In this document: one piece after another, positions 25,708 through 35,122 of the stretch
Numbering within the stretch: the first letter of the stretch is position 1
Layout of the letters: each line of letters starts with the position of its first letter
Assembly: GCA_947643415.1 (NCBI GenBank)
Contig: CANRWA010000010.1
Coordinates: 21,723 to 85,722, forward strand
DNA length: 64,000 nucleotides
DNA from: an uncultured Clostridia bacterium
GTDB lineage: Bacteria; Bacillota; Clostridia; Lachnospirales; Lachnospiraceae
Reading direction: 5' to 3'
The notes under the pieces: model-generated
Database searches by the model: none
What the model was told of the DNA's origin: nothing
The model's input: only the letters and a program-made list of their open reading frames with translations
Position numbers and translations under genes: made by a program

Positions 25708-28023
25708 TTACACCAGTGCTGTCTTCAGCACATCCTGTATCTTCTCAGCAAATACAACCGACATGCCCTCTGTAATCTCTTCTTCCAGTTCTTCTACATC
25801 TGGCTTATTTTCAATCGGAACGAGCACTGTCCCTATCCCTGCAATGCGGGCAGCCAGAAGTTTTTCTTTCAGCCCGCCGATGGGCAGCACACGCCCCCTC
25901 AATGTAATCTCACCCGTCATCGCCACCTTACTGGCAACCTTCTGTCCTGTGACAGCAGAATAAAGTGCTGTGGTCATCGCCACCCCGGCAGATGGACCGT
26001 CCTTTGGCACTGCCCCTTCCGGCACATGGAGATGAAAATCATTTTCCTTGAAGAAGTCTTGCTTCTTCGGCAGAAGAGAGCGCACCAGGCTTAATGCGAT
26101 CTGTGCTGATTCTTTCATAACATCACCAAGCTGTCCGGTAAGATTGAGATTTCCCTCTCCCGGCATGGTGTTAACTTCGATCTCCAATGTATCACCACCG
26201 ACCTCTGTCCAGGCAAGACCCCTTACGATGCCGACATCATCTTTTTTATTTGCCTCATTGACACGGTATTTCCGCTTGCCCAGAAACTCCTCCACATTCC
26301 GGGAATTGATACGGATAGCACCTTCTTCACCCTCCAGTATCTTTCTGGCACTTTTCCGGCAGATCCTTCCAATCTGGCGTTCCAGTTCCCGGACACCCGC
26401 CTCTTTCGTATAATGGGAAATAATGGTGCGCAGCCCGGCATCGCCGATGGCTACCTGTTTTTTCTTCAGCCCATTCTTCTTAAGCTGCTTCGGAATCAGG
26501 TAATCCTTTCCGATATGAAATCTCTCATTCTCGGTATAGCCGGCAATGGAGATCAGTTCCATCCGGTCTAAGAGCGGACGTGGAATCGTATCTGTGGCGT
26601 TCGCCGTACAGATAAACAAAGCTTCTGACAGATCCACCGGCATCTCCACATAATGATCCACAAAATTCCTGTTCTGCTCCGGATCAAGTACTTCCAGAAG
26701 CGCGGAAGAGGTATCCCCCCGGTAATCACTGCTCACCTTGTCAATCTCATCCAGCAGGATCAAGGGATTTTTCACCCCTGCTTTTTTCAGGCCATCGATA
26801 AACCGTCCCGGCATGGCACCGACATAAGTCCTCCTATGTCCACGGATCTCTGCTTCATCCCGTACCCCGCCAAGACAGATACGGATATATTTCTTATCCA
26901 GCGCCCTTGCCACGGATCTGGCAATGGAAGTCTTACCAGTTCCCGGCGGTCCCACCAGGCAGATAATGGGGGATTCCCCCTTGTCCGTAAGGGAACGCAC
27001 CGCAAGAAATTCAAGTATCCTGTCTTTCACTTTTGCAAGGCCATAATGATCTTCATTCAGTATCTTCTCTGCATTTTTAATATCGTTATTATCTTCCGAC
27101 ATCTTATCCCAGGGAAGGGCAAGTACATTCTCGATATAGTCCCTCGCCACCACATGTTCGGAAGAACTCACCGGAATATGCTGGAGACGGCGGATCTCAC
27201 CAGCAATGCTCTCCCTCACCTCTTCTCCACACTGCAGCTTTTCCAATTCCGCTGTATACTTCTCCGCATAATCCTCTGAATCACCTTCGTCACCCAGTTC
27301 ATTGCGGATAACCTTCATCTGCTCACGCAGGAAGTATTCTTTCTGGTTCTTATCCACTTCCTCTTTTACTTTATTCCGGTATGCCTCACGGATCCGTGAA
27401 ATATTGACCTCTTCCATCAACACGGCAGATACGAGTTCGTATCTCCGCTCCAGATCCAGGCACTCCAGTATCTCCTGACGTTTCTCATACCCCATATTGA
27501 TATGCATCGCAATAAGATCTGTCAATTTGGACAGATTATCTGATTTCTGGATTTTATCCAGGGCGCTGCGTCCCGCCCTTGGATTCTCATTCAGGTAAAT
27601 ATTATATATCTCTTTCAAGTTCCGGCACATGGCCGCTTTCTCACTCTCGCCGATAAAGTCCTCCGCCTCATCCCAACTGTAGGGAACGACATCTCCTACG
27701 AGAAAAGGTTTTGTCTGATTCAGGCTCAGCAGATTACCGCGCTCACGGGTAGAGATCATGACGCGCACAATATTATCCTTTAGTTTCACTTCCTGGCGGA
27801 CTTTTGCAATGACACCGATCTCGTGCAGATCATAAAATGATGGCGCCTCCACGGACTCATCGCGCTGAACGGTAAGAAACAGCATACCATCCATTTTCAT
27901 CGCTTCCTCAATTGCCCGCTTGGTGATCTCCCTGCTTATATCTAAATGAACCAGCATTCCCGGTAATACCGCCATACCACGCAGAGCAAGAATTGGCATC
28001 GTTTTCATTTGCTGTTCACTCAT
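25708..28023 (-). CDS. lon: ATP-dependent protease Lon
   Basis: 771 residues from the ATG at 28023, with GGAGG 5 nt upstream. N-terminal LAN domain (about 8-205), coiled region, AAA+ module with Walker A 'GPPGTGKTSIA' (about 350) and Walker B 'LILLDEIDKV', and a C-terminal protease with the Ser-Lys dyad in 'KDGPSAGVAM' (Ser about 675) and 'GGLKEKLLAA' (Lys about 718). It is a cytoplasmic LonA-type quality-control protease. It follows clpX by 25 nt in the tig-clpP-clpX-lon-ysxC-nth series. Confidence 0.97.
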   Translation of the reverse strand: MSEQQMKTMPILALRGMAVLPGMLVHLDISREITKRAIEEAMKMDGMLFLTVQRDESVEAPSFYDLHEIGVIAKVRQEVKLKDNIVRVMISTRERGNLLSLNQTKPFLVGDVVPYSWDEAEDFIGESEKAAMCRNLKEIYNIYLNENPRAGRSALDKIQKSDNLSKLTDLIAMHINMGYEKRQEILECLDLERRYELVSAVLMEEVNISRIREAYRNKVKEEVDKNQKEYFLREQMKVIRNELGDEGDSEDYAEKYTAELEKLQCGEEVRESIAGEIRRLQHIPVSSSEHVVARDYIENVLALPWDKMSEDNNDIKNAEKILNEDHYGLAKVKDRILEFLAVRSLTDKGESPIICLVGPPGTGKTSIARSVARALDKKYIRICLGGVRDEAEIRGHRRTYVGAMPGRFIDGLKKAGVKNPLILLDEIDKVSSDYRGDTSSALLEVLDPEQNRNFVDHYVEMPVDLSEALFICTANATDTIPRPLLDRMELISIAGYTENERFHIGKDYLIPKQLKKNGLKKKQVAIGDAGLRTIISHYTKEAGVRELERQIGRICRKSARKILEGEEGAIRINSRNVEEFLGKRKYRVNEANKKDDVGIVRGLAWTEVGGDTLEIEVNTMPGEGNLNLTGQLGDVMKESAQIALSLVRSLLPKKQDFFKENDFHLHVPEGAVPKDGPSAGVAMTTALYSAVTGQKVASKVAMTGEITLRGRVLPIGGLKEKLLAARIAGIGTVLVPIENKPDVEELEEEITEGMSVVFAEKIQDVLKTALV

Positions 28024-28048
28024 GTCATCCTCCATTTTGTCTCAATAC

Positions 28049-29359
28049 TTATGCACTTTCTTCTGAAGTTTCTGCCCCTGCCGGATGCATCTTAGGATCC
28101 TCCAGAAGAACAACGCCACCCGGTCCACTGAGGCGGGGCACTCCATCCCCCTCGATAACGCCTTTCGTTATTACACATTCTGTCACATCATCCCGTGATG
28201 GCAGGTCAAACATATAGTCCATCATACTGCTCTCCAGGATTGCCCGCAATCCACGGGCCCCGGTCTTTCTCTCTGTAGAGAGACGTGCCACTGCCCCCAG
28301 GGCATCCTCCTCAAAGGATAGTTTCACGCCATCCAGTTCCAGTAATTTCTGGTACTGTTTTGTTATAGCATTTTTCGGACGCACCAGGATCTCCTTCAGC
28401 GCCTCCTCATCCAGAAGATCCAGGGATACTGTCACCGGCACACGTCCAATGAATTCCGGTATCAATCCAAATTTCACAAAATCCTGCGGCAGCGCCTGTT
28501 TAAAAAGTTCCCCCACATTCTGCTGTGTCGGATCTGAAATATCGGCGCCAAATCCAATGGATTTTTTGTCAATGCGGGAGCTGATAATCTTATCCAGGCC
28601 ATCAAACGCACCACCACAGATAAACAAGATATTAGTGGTATCAATGTGGAAAAATTCCTGCTGTGGATGTTTTCTTCCGCCCTGTGGCGGAACACTCGCC
28701 TCTGTTCCCTCCAATATCTTCAAAAGCGCCTGCTGCACTCCCTCACCAGACACATCCCTGGTAATGGATACATTTTCTGCTTTCTTCGTAATCTTATCAA
28801 TCTCATCCAGATAAATGATCCCCCTCTCTGCACGGGCAATATCATAATCGGCTGCCTGAATGATCTTCAGCAGGATATTCTCTACATCCTCCCCAACATA
28901 ACCAGCTTCTGTCAGGGTAGTAGCATCTGCTATGGCAAAAGGAACATTCAGTATTTTTGCAAGTGTCTGGGCAAGATAGGTCTTGCCGGAACCAGTAGGC
29001 CCCACCATAAGGATATTACTCTTCTGCAGCTCCACATTCATATCCCGTCCCGCCTGTATCCTCTTATAATGGTTATAGACTGCCACTGAAAGGGCACGTT
29101 TTGCGTCCTCCTGTCCCACTACATATTCATCCAGGAACTGTTTGATCTCCCTTGGTTTCAGGAGATTGATCTCTTCCTCATCTTTATCCTCATAATTTTC
29201 CTGATACTCTTCTTCCAGAATCTCATCACACAGATCCACACACTCATCACATATATAAACACCACTTGGTCCCGCAATGAGCTTGCGCACCTGCTGCTCT
29301 GTCCTGCCGCAGAAAGAACAGCGCAGCCGCGGCATGTTATCACTATTTTTTCCTGCCAT
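28049..29359 (-). CDS. clpX: ClpX, ATPase subunit of Clp protease
   Basis: 436 residues from the ATG at 29359 (AGGAGG 5 nt upstream). The N-terminal zinc-binding domain has four cysteines ('[10 protein letters not shown]...ICDECVDLC', about 11-40). The AAA+ core has Walker A '[12 protein letters not shown]' (about 120), Walker B '[11 protein letters not shown]' and the ClpP-binding IGF-type loop region near 'KSIGFGADI' (about 275). It unfolds substrates for ClpP, encoded immediately upstream. The C-terminus is a low-complexity Glu/Ser tail. Confidence 0.97.
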   Translation of the reverse strand: MAGKNSDNMPRLRCSFCGRTEQQVRKLIAGPSGVYICDECVDLCDEILEEEYQENYEDKDEEEINLLKPREIKQFLDEYVVGQEDAKRALSVAVYNHYKRIQAGRDMNVELQKSNILMVGPTGSGKTYLAQTLAKILNVPFAIADATTLTEAGYVGEDVENILLKIIQAADYDIARAERGIIYLDEIDKITKKAENVSITRDVSGEGVQQALLKILEGTEASVPPQGGRKHPQQEFFHIDTTNILFICGGAFDGLDKIISSRIDKKSIGFGADISDPTQQNVGELFKQALPQDFVKFGLIPEFIGRVPVTVSLDLLDEEALKEILVRPKNAITKQYQKLLELDGVKLSFEEDALGAVARLSTERKTGARGLRAILESSMMDYMFDLPSRDDVTECVITKGVIEGDGVPRLSGPGGVVLLEDPKMHPAGAETSEESA

Positions 29360-29405
29360 GTCAGCCTCCTGTCTCAATTCATCATCTTATATGAACATAT
29401 GGCAA

Positions 29406-29433
29406 AATGGTACCAGTACATTCCGGCACCATT
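29406..29433 (-). terminator. Hairpin between clpP and clpX
   Basis: AATGGTACC (29406-29414) and GGCACCATT (29425-29433) pair with one mismatch in the 99-nt clpP-clpX gap. There is no T run on the minus strand, so it more likely adjusts clpX expression or mRNA processing than ends transcription. Confidence 0.35.
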
Positions 29434-29458
29434 CCCCCATATCACAAGACATCTGGCA

Positions 29459-30073
29459 TTATGCCTCTGTCTTCTCTTCACTTGTATCTTTACGGTTCAA
29501 TACGATATCATCCACAAGCCCATATTCCTTTGCCTCCTCTGCGCTCATGAAGTTATCACGCTCTGTATCCTGTGCGATCTTCTCTACCGTCTGCCCCGTA
29601 TTTGCTGCCAGAATCTCATTCAGCTTTTTCTTTGTCTTCAAAATATTCTCTGCCACGATCTGGATCTCGGTAGCCTGTCCCTTAGCACCGCCGGAAGGCT
29701 GATGGATCATCACTTCCGCATTCGGCAGGGCATAACGCTTGCCCTTAGCACCACTGGAGAGGAGAAACGCTCCCATACTGGCTGCCAGTCCGATACAGAT
29801 TGTGGACACATCACATTTTACATAATTCATCGTATCATAGATCGCCATACCCGCAGTCACGGAGCCGCCGGGACTGTTGATATACAACTGGATGTCCTTA
29901 TTGGGATCTTCTGATTCAAGGAACAAAAGCTGAGCCACAACAAGGCTCGCTGTCTGATCATTGACCTCGTCTGAGAGAAAAATGATACGCTCCTTTAATA
30001 ATCTTGAATAAATGTCGTATGAGCGCTCGCCGCCACGGCTGGTCTGCTCAACGACGTAAGGTACTAATGCCAT
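29459..30073 (-). CDS. clpP: ClpP serine protease subunit
   Basis: 204 residues, standard length. The catalytic Ser is in '[14 protein letters not shown]' (about 98), His in '[11 protein letters not shown]' (about 123) and Asp near 172 in the block with '[12 protein letters not shown]'. It forms the 14-subunit proteolytic chamber used by ClpX encoded next to it. It follows trigger factor by 37 nt, giving the common order tig-clpP-clpX. Confidence 0.97.
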   Translation of the reverse strand: MALVPYVVEQTSRGGERSYDIYSRLLKERIIFLSDEVNDQTASLVVAQLLFLESEDPNKDIQLYINSPGGSVTAGMAIYDTMNYVKCDVSTICIGLAASMGAFLLSSGAKGKRYALPNAEVMIHQPSGGAKGQATEIQIVAENILKTKKKLNEILAANTGQTVEKIAQDTERDNFMSAEEAKEYGLVDDIVLNRKDTSEEKTEA

Positions 30074-30110
30074 CTGTCACGCCTCCACATCTCAAAATCC
30101 ACTTTTTTCA

Positions 30111-31427
30111 CTATTCTTCTGCTGCCTCTTCTTCTGCTGTTTCTACCTCTACTGCATTTTCAGCAAGGAACTCCACTGCCTTCTGGACAGCCATATCCTC
30201 TGCTACCTGTTCTCTCTCATCATCGCCCATGGCATCTTTGAGTTTATCCACTTCCATCCCATACATAGATGCGATGTTTTCAATCTCGTCTTCAATATCC
30301 TTCTCTGTTGCTTTAATGTTCTCTGCCTTTACGATCTCCTCCAATGTAAGCCTTGTCTTAATGCGTTTCTCTGCCTCCGGCCTCATCTGTGCCATCAAAG
30401 TATCTGGAGTCATGCCTGTCATCTGCATATACTGCTCAAAATTCATTCCCTGCTGCTGAATACGCCCGGCAAAATCCTGAACCATCTGGCGCACATGCTC
30501 GTCTATCATTGGTTCCGGGATCTCTATTGTAACATTTTCCACAGCCTTCTCTACAACTGCCGCTTCTTTCTCTTTCTTTGCCTCTTCTTTTCTTCTCTCT
30601 GTGAGGTTTTTCTTCACACTTGCCTTATAATCTTTCAGTGTCTCAAATTCAGACACCTCGCTGGCAAATTCATCATCCAGATCCGGCAGCTCCTTTACTT
30701 TAATTGCTTTTATCCTGACTTTGAACAGTGCGGGTTTACCCTGTAAGGATTCCTGATGATAATCTTCTGGGAAAGTTACATTCACCTCTACCTCATCACC
30801 TGTATTTTTGCCCACCAGCTGATCCTCGAAATTGTCAATAAATGAGTGGCTGCCAATCACCAGTGAATAGTCGTCTCCCTTTCCTCCCTGGAATGGCTCG
30901 CCATCCACAAATCCCTCAAAGTCAATGACTGCTGTATCGTCCTGCTGAATTCCCCGGTCCTCAATGGTCACCATACGGCTGTTCTGCTCGCGGACACGTT
31001 CCAGCTCTGCATTGACATCTGCCGCCATGACCTTAACTTCTTTTTTGTCGACTTCCAGGCCCTTGTAATCACCCAGCGTTACCTCCGGCCTTACCGCTAC
31101 GGTAGCTGTAAACACAAACTCTTTGCCACTTTCAATGTCTACCACATCAATCTCTGGTCTTGACACGATTTCCAGTTCACACTCTTTGGCCACCTCTTCA
31201 TATGCATCTGGAATTGCAAAATTCGCTGCATCTTCATAGAAAATCTCTGGTCCATACATCTTCTCGATCATTTTGCGCGGTGCCTTACCACGGCGAAATC
31301 CCTGGATGCTGATACTCTTCTTATTCTTATTGTAAGCTTTCACCATAGCCGCCTCAAAATCCTCTGCACTGACGGTAATCGTGATCTTTGCCATACTTTT
31401 CTCTAAATTCTCAACTGTGTAACTCAT
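30111..31427 (-). CDS. tig: Trigger factor, ribosome-associated chaperone
   Basis: 438 residues from the ATG at 31427, with AAGGAGG 6 nt upstream. The ribosome-docking signature 'GFRRGKAPRKMIEKMYG' is at about 44-60. The FKBP-type prolyl isomerase domain spans about 155-240 ('DDTAVIDFEGFVDGEPFQGG'). The C-terminal chaperone arms are rich in Lys/Glu helices and end with an acidic run. It starts 10 nt after the glmM stop. Confidence 0.96.
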   Translation of the reverse strand: MSYTVENLEKSMAKITITVSAEDFEAAMVKAYNKNKKSISIQGFRRGKAPRKMIEKMYGPEIFYEDAANFAIPDAYEEVAKECELEIVSRPEIDVVDIESGKEFVFTATVAVRPEVTLGDYKGLEVDKKEVKVMAADVNAELERVREQNSRMVTIEDRGIQQDDTAVIDFEGFVDGEPFQGGKGDDYSLVIGSHSFIDNFEDQLVGKNTGDEVEVNVTFPEDYHQESLQGKPALFKVRIKAIKVKELPDLDDEFASEVSEFETLKDYKASVKKNLTERRKEEAKKEKEAAVVEKAVENVTIEIPEPMIDEHVRQMVQDFAGRIQQQGMNFEQYMQMTGMTPDTLMAQMRPEAEKRIKTRLTLEEIVKAENIKATEKDIEDEIENIASMYGMEVDKLKDAMGDDEREQVAEDMAVQKAVEFLAENAVEVETAEEEAAEE

Positions 31428-31437
31428 GTTATCCTCC

Positions 31438-32784
31438 TTATTCTGCAACGTGTCCTTTATCCTTCAGCACCTGAACGATATGATCCACATTTTTCCTACA
31501 TAATTCGTCGCTCTCCGCCTCTACCATAACACGGATCAGCGGTTCTGTACCGCTTTCCCTCAAAAGCAGGCGCCCGGCATCTCCAAGAGCCTCTGCCGTT
31601 TCCTTTTCAGCCCTCTTTACATCTTCATCCTCTCTGGCAGCTATTTTATCCTTCACCTTCACATTTACCAGAAGCTGCGGATAAATCACCAGATCTTTCG
31701 TCAGCATAGACAATGGCTTGCCATAGTTCAGATATGCTTCCATGATCATCAGGGACGTCAGGATGCCATCTCCTGTCACAGCGTGTTCCCTGAAGATAAT
31801 GTGTCCGGACTGCTCTCCACCAAGGGAATAGCCATGCTGCATCATATTCTCGCAGACATATTTGTCCCCTACTGCCGTTTGTTCATAGCGGATTCCCAGT
31901 TTGTCAAAAGCTTTATATAAACCCATATTGGACATAACCGTTGTCACAACTGTGTCCTCATGGAGTTTTCCCTGTTCTTTCAAATACTTTCCACACAGAT
32001 ACAGAATATGGTCACCATCCACCACTTTGCCATCATCATCCACAGCAAGGCACCGGTCAGCATCTCCATCATAGGCAAATCCCACATCTGCGCCAGTATC
32101 ATATACCAGTCCCTGCAATGCCTCAATATGCGTTGAACCACACTCTCTGTTGATGTTCGTCCCATTCGGCTGATCATGGCGGACGATCACCTGTGCCCCC
32201 ATATCTTCAAATATATCTTTTGCAATAGAAGAGGCAGCTCCATTCGCAAGATCCAGTGCGACCGTCTTTCCCTCAAAACGCCGTTTCACAAGATCCTTGA
32301 GATACTGGGTATACTGATCTCTTCCCTTTACATAATCAAAGCAGCGGCCTATCTTTTCCCTCTTTGCCAGCGGAATCTCCTCTGCCTCTCCATCAATGTA
32401 TCTCTCTATCTGTTCTTCCACATCTGGTTCAAGTTTATGCCCTTCACCATTGATCACTTTGATTCCATTATCAAAATATGGATTATGGCTGGCACTGATC
32501 ATAATACCACAGTCAAACTTCTCTTTCCTAATGAGATATGAGACACTGGGGGTTGTTGTCACATGCAGTTCATAGACATCCGCCCCGCTGGCTGTAATCC
32601 CGGAAACAAGAGCTGTCTCGAACATATAACCAGACAATCTCGTATCCTTTCCTATTACAATCCGGACATTATGATCCTCTTTCTGAAAATACCATCCCAG
32701 AAACCGTCCCACTTTGTAAGCATGCTCCACTGTCAGCGATACATTCGCTTCACCGCGGAAACCATCCGTCCCAAAGTACTTCAT
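31438..32784 (-). CDS. glmM: Phosphoglucosamine mutase GlmM
   Basis: 448 residues from the ATG at 32784 (GGGGAT upstream). Catalytic phosphoserine motif 'MISASHNPYFDNGIKV' (Ser about 101), metal-binding 'DGDADRC' (about 243) and the sugar-binding 'GGEQSGHII' (about 327) are intact, as is the C-terminal 'RESGTEPLIRVMVE' phosphate loop. It interconverts glucosamine-6-P and glucosamine-1-P for peptidoglycan. It heads the run that continues with tig and the Clp/Lon genes. Its leader holds an H-type pseudoknot candidate. Confidence 0.96.
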   Translation of the reverse strand: MKYFGTDGFRGEANVSLTVEHAYKVGRFLGWYFQKEDHNVRIVIGKDTRLSGYMFETALVSGITASGADVYELHVTTTPSVSYLIRKEKFDCGIMISASHNPYFDNGIKVINGEGHKLEPDVEEQIERYIDGEAEEIPLAKREKIGRCFDYVKGRDQYTQYLKDLVKRRFEGKTVALDLANGAASSIAKDIFEDMGAQVIVRHDQPNGTNINRECGSTHIEALQGLVYDTGADVGFAYDGDADRCLAVDDDGKVVDGDHILYLCGKYLKEQGKLHEDTVVTTVMSNMGLYKAFDKLGIRYEQTAVGDKYVCENMMQHGYSLGGEQSGHIIFREHAVTGDGILTSLMIMEAYLNYGKPLSMLTKDLVIYPQLLVNVKVKDKIAAREDEDVKRAEKETAEALGDAGRLLLRESGTEPLIRVMVEAESDELCRKNVDHIVQVLKDKGHVAE

Positions 32785-32800
32785 AATAATCCCCATTTCT

Positions 32801-32855
32801 GCGCTGCTTTTTTGCGCATGAAGCAACTTTGTGTCAAGCAGCGCGCGGACACAAA
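32801..32855 (-). promoter_or_regulatory. Candidate H-type pseudoknot in the glmM leader
   Basis: Reading the minus strand, TTTGTGTC pairs with GACACAAA (8 bp, 32848-32855 with 32828-32835). The loop between them contains GCGCTGCTT (32836-32844), which pairs perfectly with AAGCAGCGC (32801-32809) downstream. Loop lengths are 3, 0 and 18 nt, a classic H-type geometry. The second stem ends about 5 nt before the glmM Shine-Dalgarno region. A separate perfect hairpin, GTGTGAAAAA/TTTTTCACAC, lies upstream at 32861-32884. The structure is seen in sequence; a regulatory role is inference. Confidence 0.5.
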
Positions 32856-32960
32856 TTGCCGTGTGAAAAATTTATTTTTCACACTATTCTCCTATCCACC
32901 GGCAAAACCGGCAAACAATCTCCCATGGACATACTCTGCCCAAAACTCCATATGTACTAC

Positions 32961-32989
32961 ATTATACACAAGAGCAATAGAAAAGGCAA
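32961..32989 (-). promoter_or_regulatory. Promoter of the glmM-tig-clpPX-lon operon
   Basis: TTGCCT (32984-32989) and TATAAT (32961-32966) on the minus strand are 17 bp apart, about 180 bp before the glmM start. This implies a long structured 5' leader of about 170 nt. Confidence 0.6.
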
Positions 32990-33013
32990 CTTTTTTTTGC
33001 AGAATCGTGTTTT

Positions 33014-33264
33014 GGCGTTACTTTTCATACTGTAAGCCAGAGCAGCGGTTTTGTACTGTCTGCTGCCTAGTACATCACACCCCGCGAAAAATATCTTGTT
33101 TTCCCGGCTGCAAAAGCATTACGCTGCCTTTCGCAAAACTCGCTGTCTGCTGGCATTTTCCTGCCTTTTTGCAGCCGAAGAAAACAATATTTTTCGGAGT
33201 GTGATATAAGGACAGCAGACAGTACAGAATCCGCCGCCCTGGCTGGGGAAAGTAACGTAATGCC
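33014..33264. mobile_element. Short relative of the long inverted-repeat element (copy 3, about 250 bp)
   Basis: The two halves are imperfect inverted repeats. Each contains TGTACTGTCTGCTG-like and CTCGCTGTCTGCTG-like segments and the CGAAAAATATxTTGTTTTC block that copies 1 and 2 also carry. The central AT palindrome and inner arms of copies 1 and 2 are missing, and the outer ends differ. A direct repeat TTACTTTTCAT flanks it (33018-33028 and 33266-33276); the right copy contains the recX stop codon. No coding frame is credible. Confidence 0.7.
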
Positions 33265-33265
33265 A

Positions 33266-33796
33266 TTACTTTTCATCCCATTCCCGCATTACAGAACGAA
33301 TCGCCGGCAGCGCGTATCCTTTGCGGGCAAGATATGCTGCTGCTTTTTCTCTTGCCGGATAATCTAGCTCGGAAAGGCTTTTTCCCTTAAGCTTTTTCCC
33401 CAGCATCTTTTTCAACGCCTCATATTCCGCTTCCTCCTCATACCCAGAAAACGCTTCGGCTATAATCTCCGGCGGAACTCCTCTTTCCATCAGTTTATAC
33501 CGCAATTCTTTCCGGCTGCGTTCTCCCTTATGATATGATATATAATTCTGTGCATAACGCAGATCATCCACATATCCAAAATGCATCACATACTGAAGTG
33601 CATATGCAGAAGCCTTTTCTGAGAATCCGGCACGGTATAGCCGGTCCTGCAGATTCTTTTTTGTTCTGTCCTGCTGCAGCAAAAGACTCATTGCCTTCTC
33701 CGCGGCTTTTCTATATTCCTCATCTTTTTCTGTTTTGAAGAAATCGGCGGAATCCTCTGGATTCCGCCATGATAATATATATCTGTCTTCACTCAT
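33266..33796 (-). CDS. recX: Regulatory protein RecX
   Basis: 176 residues with the RecX three-helix repeats. 'RTKKNLQDRLYRAGFSE' (about 44-60), 'GYVDDLRYAQNYISY' (about 74-88) and 'RSRKELRYKLMERGVP' are typical. RecX modulates RecA filaments. It lies 26 nt downstream of recA and should be cotranscribed and SOS-induced. The stop codon lies within an 11-bp repeat that flanks the inverted-repeat element, so the element sits directly against the gene end. Confidence 0.92.
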   Translation of the reverse strand: MSEDRYILSWRNPEDSADFFKTEKDEEYRKAAEKAMSLLLQQDRTKKNLQDRLYRAGFSEKASAYALQYVMHFGYVDDLRYAQNYISYHKGERSRKELRYKLMERGVPPEIIAEAFSGYEEEAEYEALKKMLGKKLKGKSLSELDYPAREKAAAYLARKGYALPAIRSVMREWDEK

Positions 33797-33822
33797 AGTA
33801 TTTCCATCTCAGCCTTCACATC

Positions 33823-34932
33823 CTATTTCCCCTCTGATTCACTCTTTGCCGCCTTCTTTGCTGGCGCTTTTTTCCCCTTTGATTCCGGAACTGCCTGTTC
33901 TGCCGGCTCCTTCTCTGCCGTCTCTTCTTTTTCCTCATCTCCAGCCATCAGTTTGGCACGGACAGCCTGATCCACTTCATCAAAAATCGCCGGATGTTCT
34001 GCCAGATATGTTTTAACATTCTCACGCCCTTGTCCGATACGCTCTCCTTTGTAGGAATACCATGCACCACTTTTCTTTATAATATCATTTTTGGCGGCAA
34101 GATCCAGCACATCCCCTTCACGCGAGATCCCCTTTCCGAACATAATATCAAACTCAGCCTCCTGAAATGGCGGTGCCACTTTATTCTTTACTACTTTAAC
34201 ACGGACATGGTTGCCGACCTTCTCCCCCGCCTGGGATAAAGTTTCTACCCTCCTGACATCAAGCCGGACAGAGGCATAGAACTTTAGGGCGCGCCCACCA
34301 GTAGTCGTCTCCGGATTTCCAAACATAACACCAATCTTCTCCCTGAGCTGGTTGATAAAAATAACAGTACAGTTTGATTTATTGATCACCGAAGTCAGCT
34401 TCCTCAGTGCCTGGCTCATGAGACGTGCCTGCAGTCCCACATGGGAATCCCCCATATCACCATCAATCTCTGCCTTTGGCACCAACGCCGCTACAGAATC
34501 CACAATAACGATATCAACTGCTCCAGAACGCACCATTGTCTCTGTGATCTCCATTGCCTGCTCCCCGCTGTCTGGCTGGGAAATATACAATTCATCAATA
34601 TTAACACCGATATTTTTGGCATAAACGGGATCCAATGCATGTTCTGCATCAATAAACCCGGCAATCCCTCCCCGCTTCTGTACCTCTGCTACCATATGTA
34701 ACGCCACTGTCGTCTTACCACTGGATTCCGGTCCATATACTTCTATAATACGTCCTTTCGGAATCCCCCCTACTCCCAGTGCAATATCCAGGCTCAGGGA
34801 GCCTGTAGGCACACTCTCCACTTTCATCCTTGTGGTGTCGCCCAGTTTCATGATAGAGCCCTGCCCATATGCTTTCTCAATCTGTGCAATGGCAGATTCC
34901 AGCGCCTTTAATTTATTCTGATCCTTTTCCAT
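33823..34932 (-). CDS. recA: Recombinase RecA
   Basis: 369 residues from the ATG at 34932, chosen because AGGAGG lies 8 nt upstream; an ATG two codons earlier is too close to it. Walker A '[13 protein letters not shown]' is at about 65-77, and loops L1 ('[15 protein letters not shown]') and L2 ('[20 protein letters not shown]') are complete. The C-terminus has a Lys/Glu/Ala-rich extension of about 40 residues ending '[11 protein letters not shown]'. It catalyses homologous pairing and LexA cleavage. Promoter and SOS box are immediately upstream. Confidence 0.98.
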   Translation of the reverse strand: MEKDQNKLKALESAIAQIEKAYGQGSIMKLGDTTRMKVESVPTGSLSLDIALGVGGIPKGRIIEVYGPESSGKTTVALHMVAEVQKRGGIAGFIDAEHALDPVYAKNIGVNIDELYISQPDSGEQAMEITETMVRSGAVDIVIVDSVAALVPKAEIDGDMGDSHVGLQARLMSQALRKLTSVINKSNCTVIFINQLREKIGVMFGNPETTTGGRALKFYASVRLDVRRVETLSQAGEKVGNHVRVKVVKNKVAPPFQEAEFDIMFGKGISREGDVLDLAAKNDIIKKSGAWYSYKGERIGQGRENVKTYLAEHPAIFDEVDQAVRAKLMAGDEEKEETAEKEPAEQAVPESKGKKAPAKKAAKSESEGK

Positions 34933-34951
34933 TCTCATATCCTCCTGTGTC

Positions 34952-35003
34952 GAACGAGTGTTCTGTATGCATCTATAGTATACTATTTTTTTCCTGTTGT
35001 CAA
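34952..35003 (-). promoter_or_regulatory. recA promoter with LexA (SOS) box
   Basis: On the minus strand TTGACA (34998-35003) and TACTAT (34975-34980) are 17 bp apart. GAACGAGTGTTC (34952-34963) is a perfect Gram-positive LexA operator (GAAC-N4-GTTC) lying just downstream of the expected transcription start, where bound LexA would block the polymerase. Confidence 0.88.
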
Positions 35004-35037
35004 CAACATTTTCAATCATAATTCAATTATACATAAG

Positions 35038-35075
35038 AAAAATCCGGCTGTCCATTGTTGTTCAGACGGATTTTT
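35038..35075 (-). terminator. Rho-independent terminator after the secreted C39-like gene
   Basis: AAAAATCCG (35038-35046) pairs with CGGATTTTT (35067-35075), extended by CTG/CAG. It works on the minus strand after the stop at 35123, insulating recA's promoter from read-through. Confidence 0.75.
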
Positions 35076-35122
35076 CGGCGTAATACGCTGTGGGTTTCTT
35101 TTCGCTCCCGCCCAGCGCACAT

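Noticed and set aside
32563..33204. 213-codon plus-strand frame across the glmM leader and copy 3 of the repeat
   Set aside because: It is antisense to glmM and crosses non-coding elements; no start signals.
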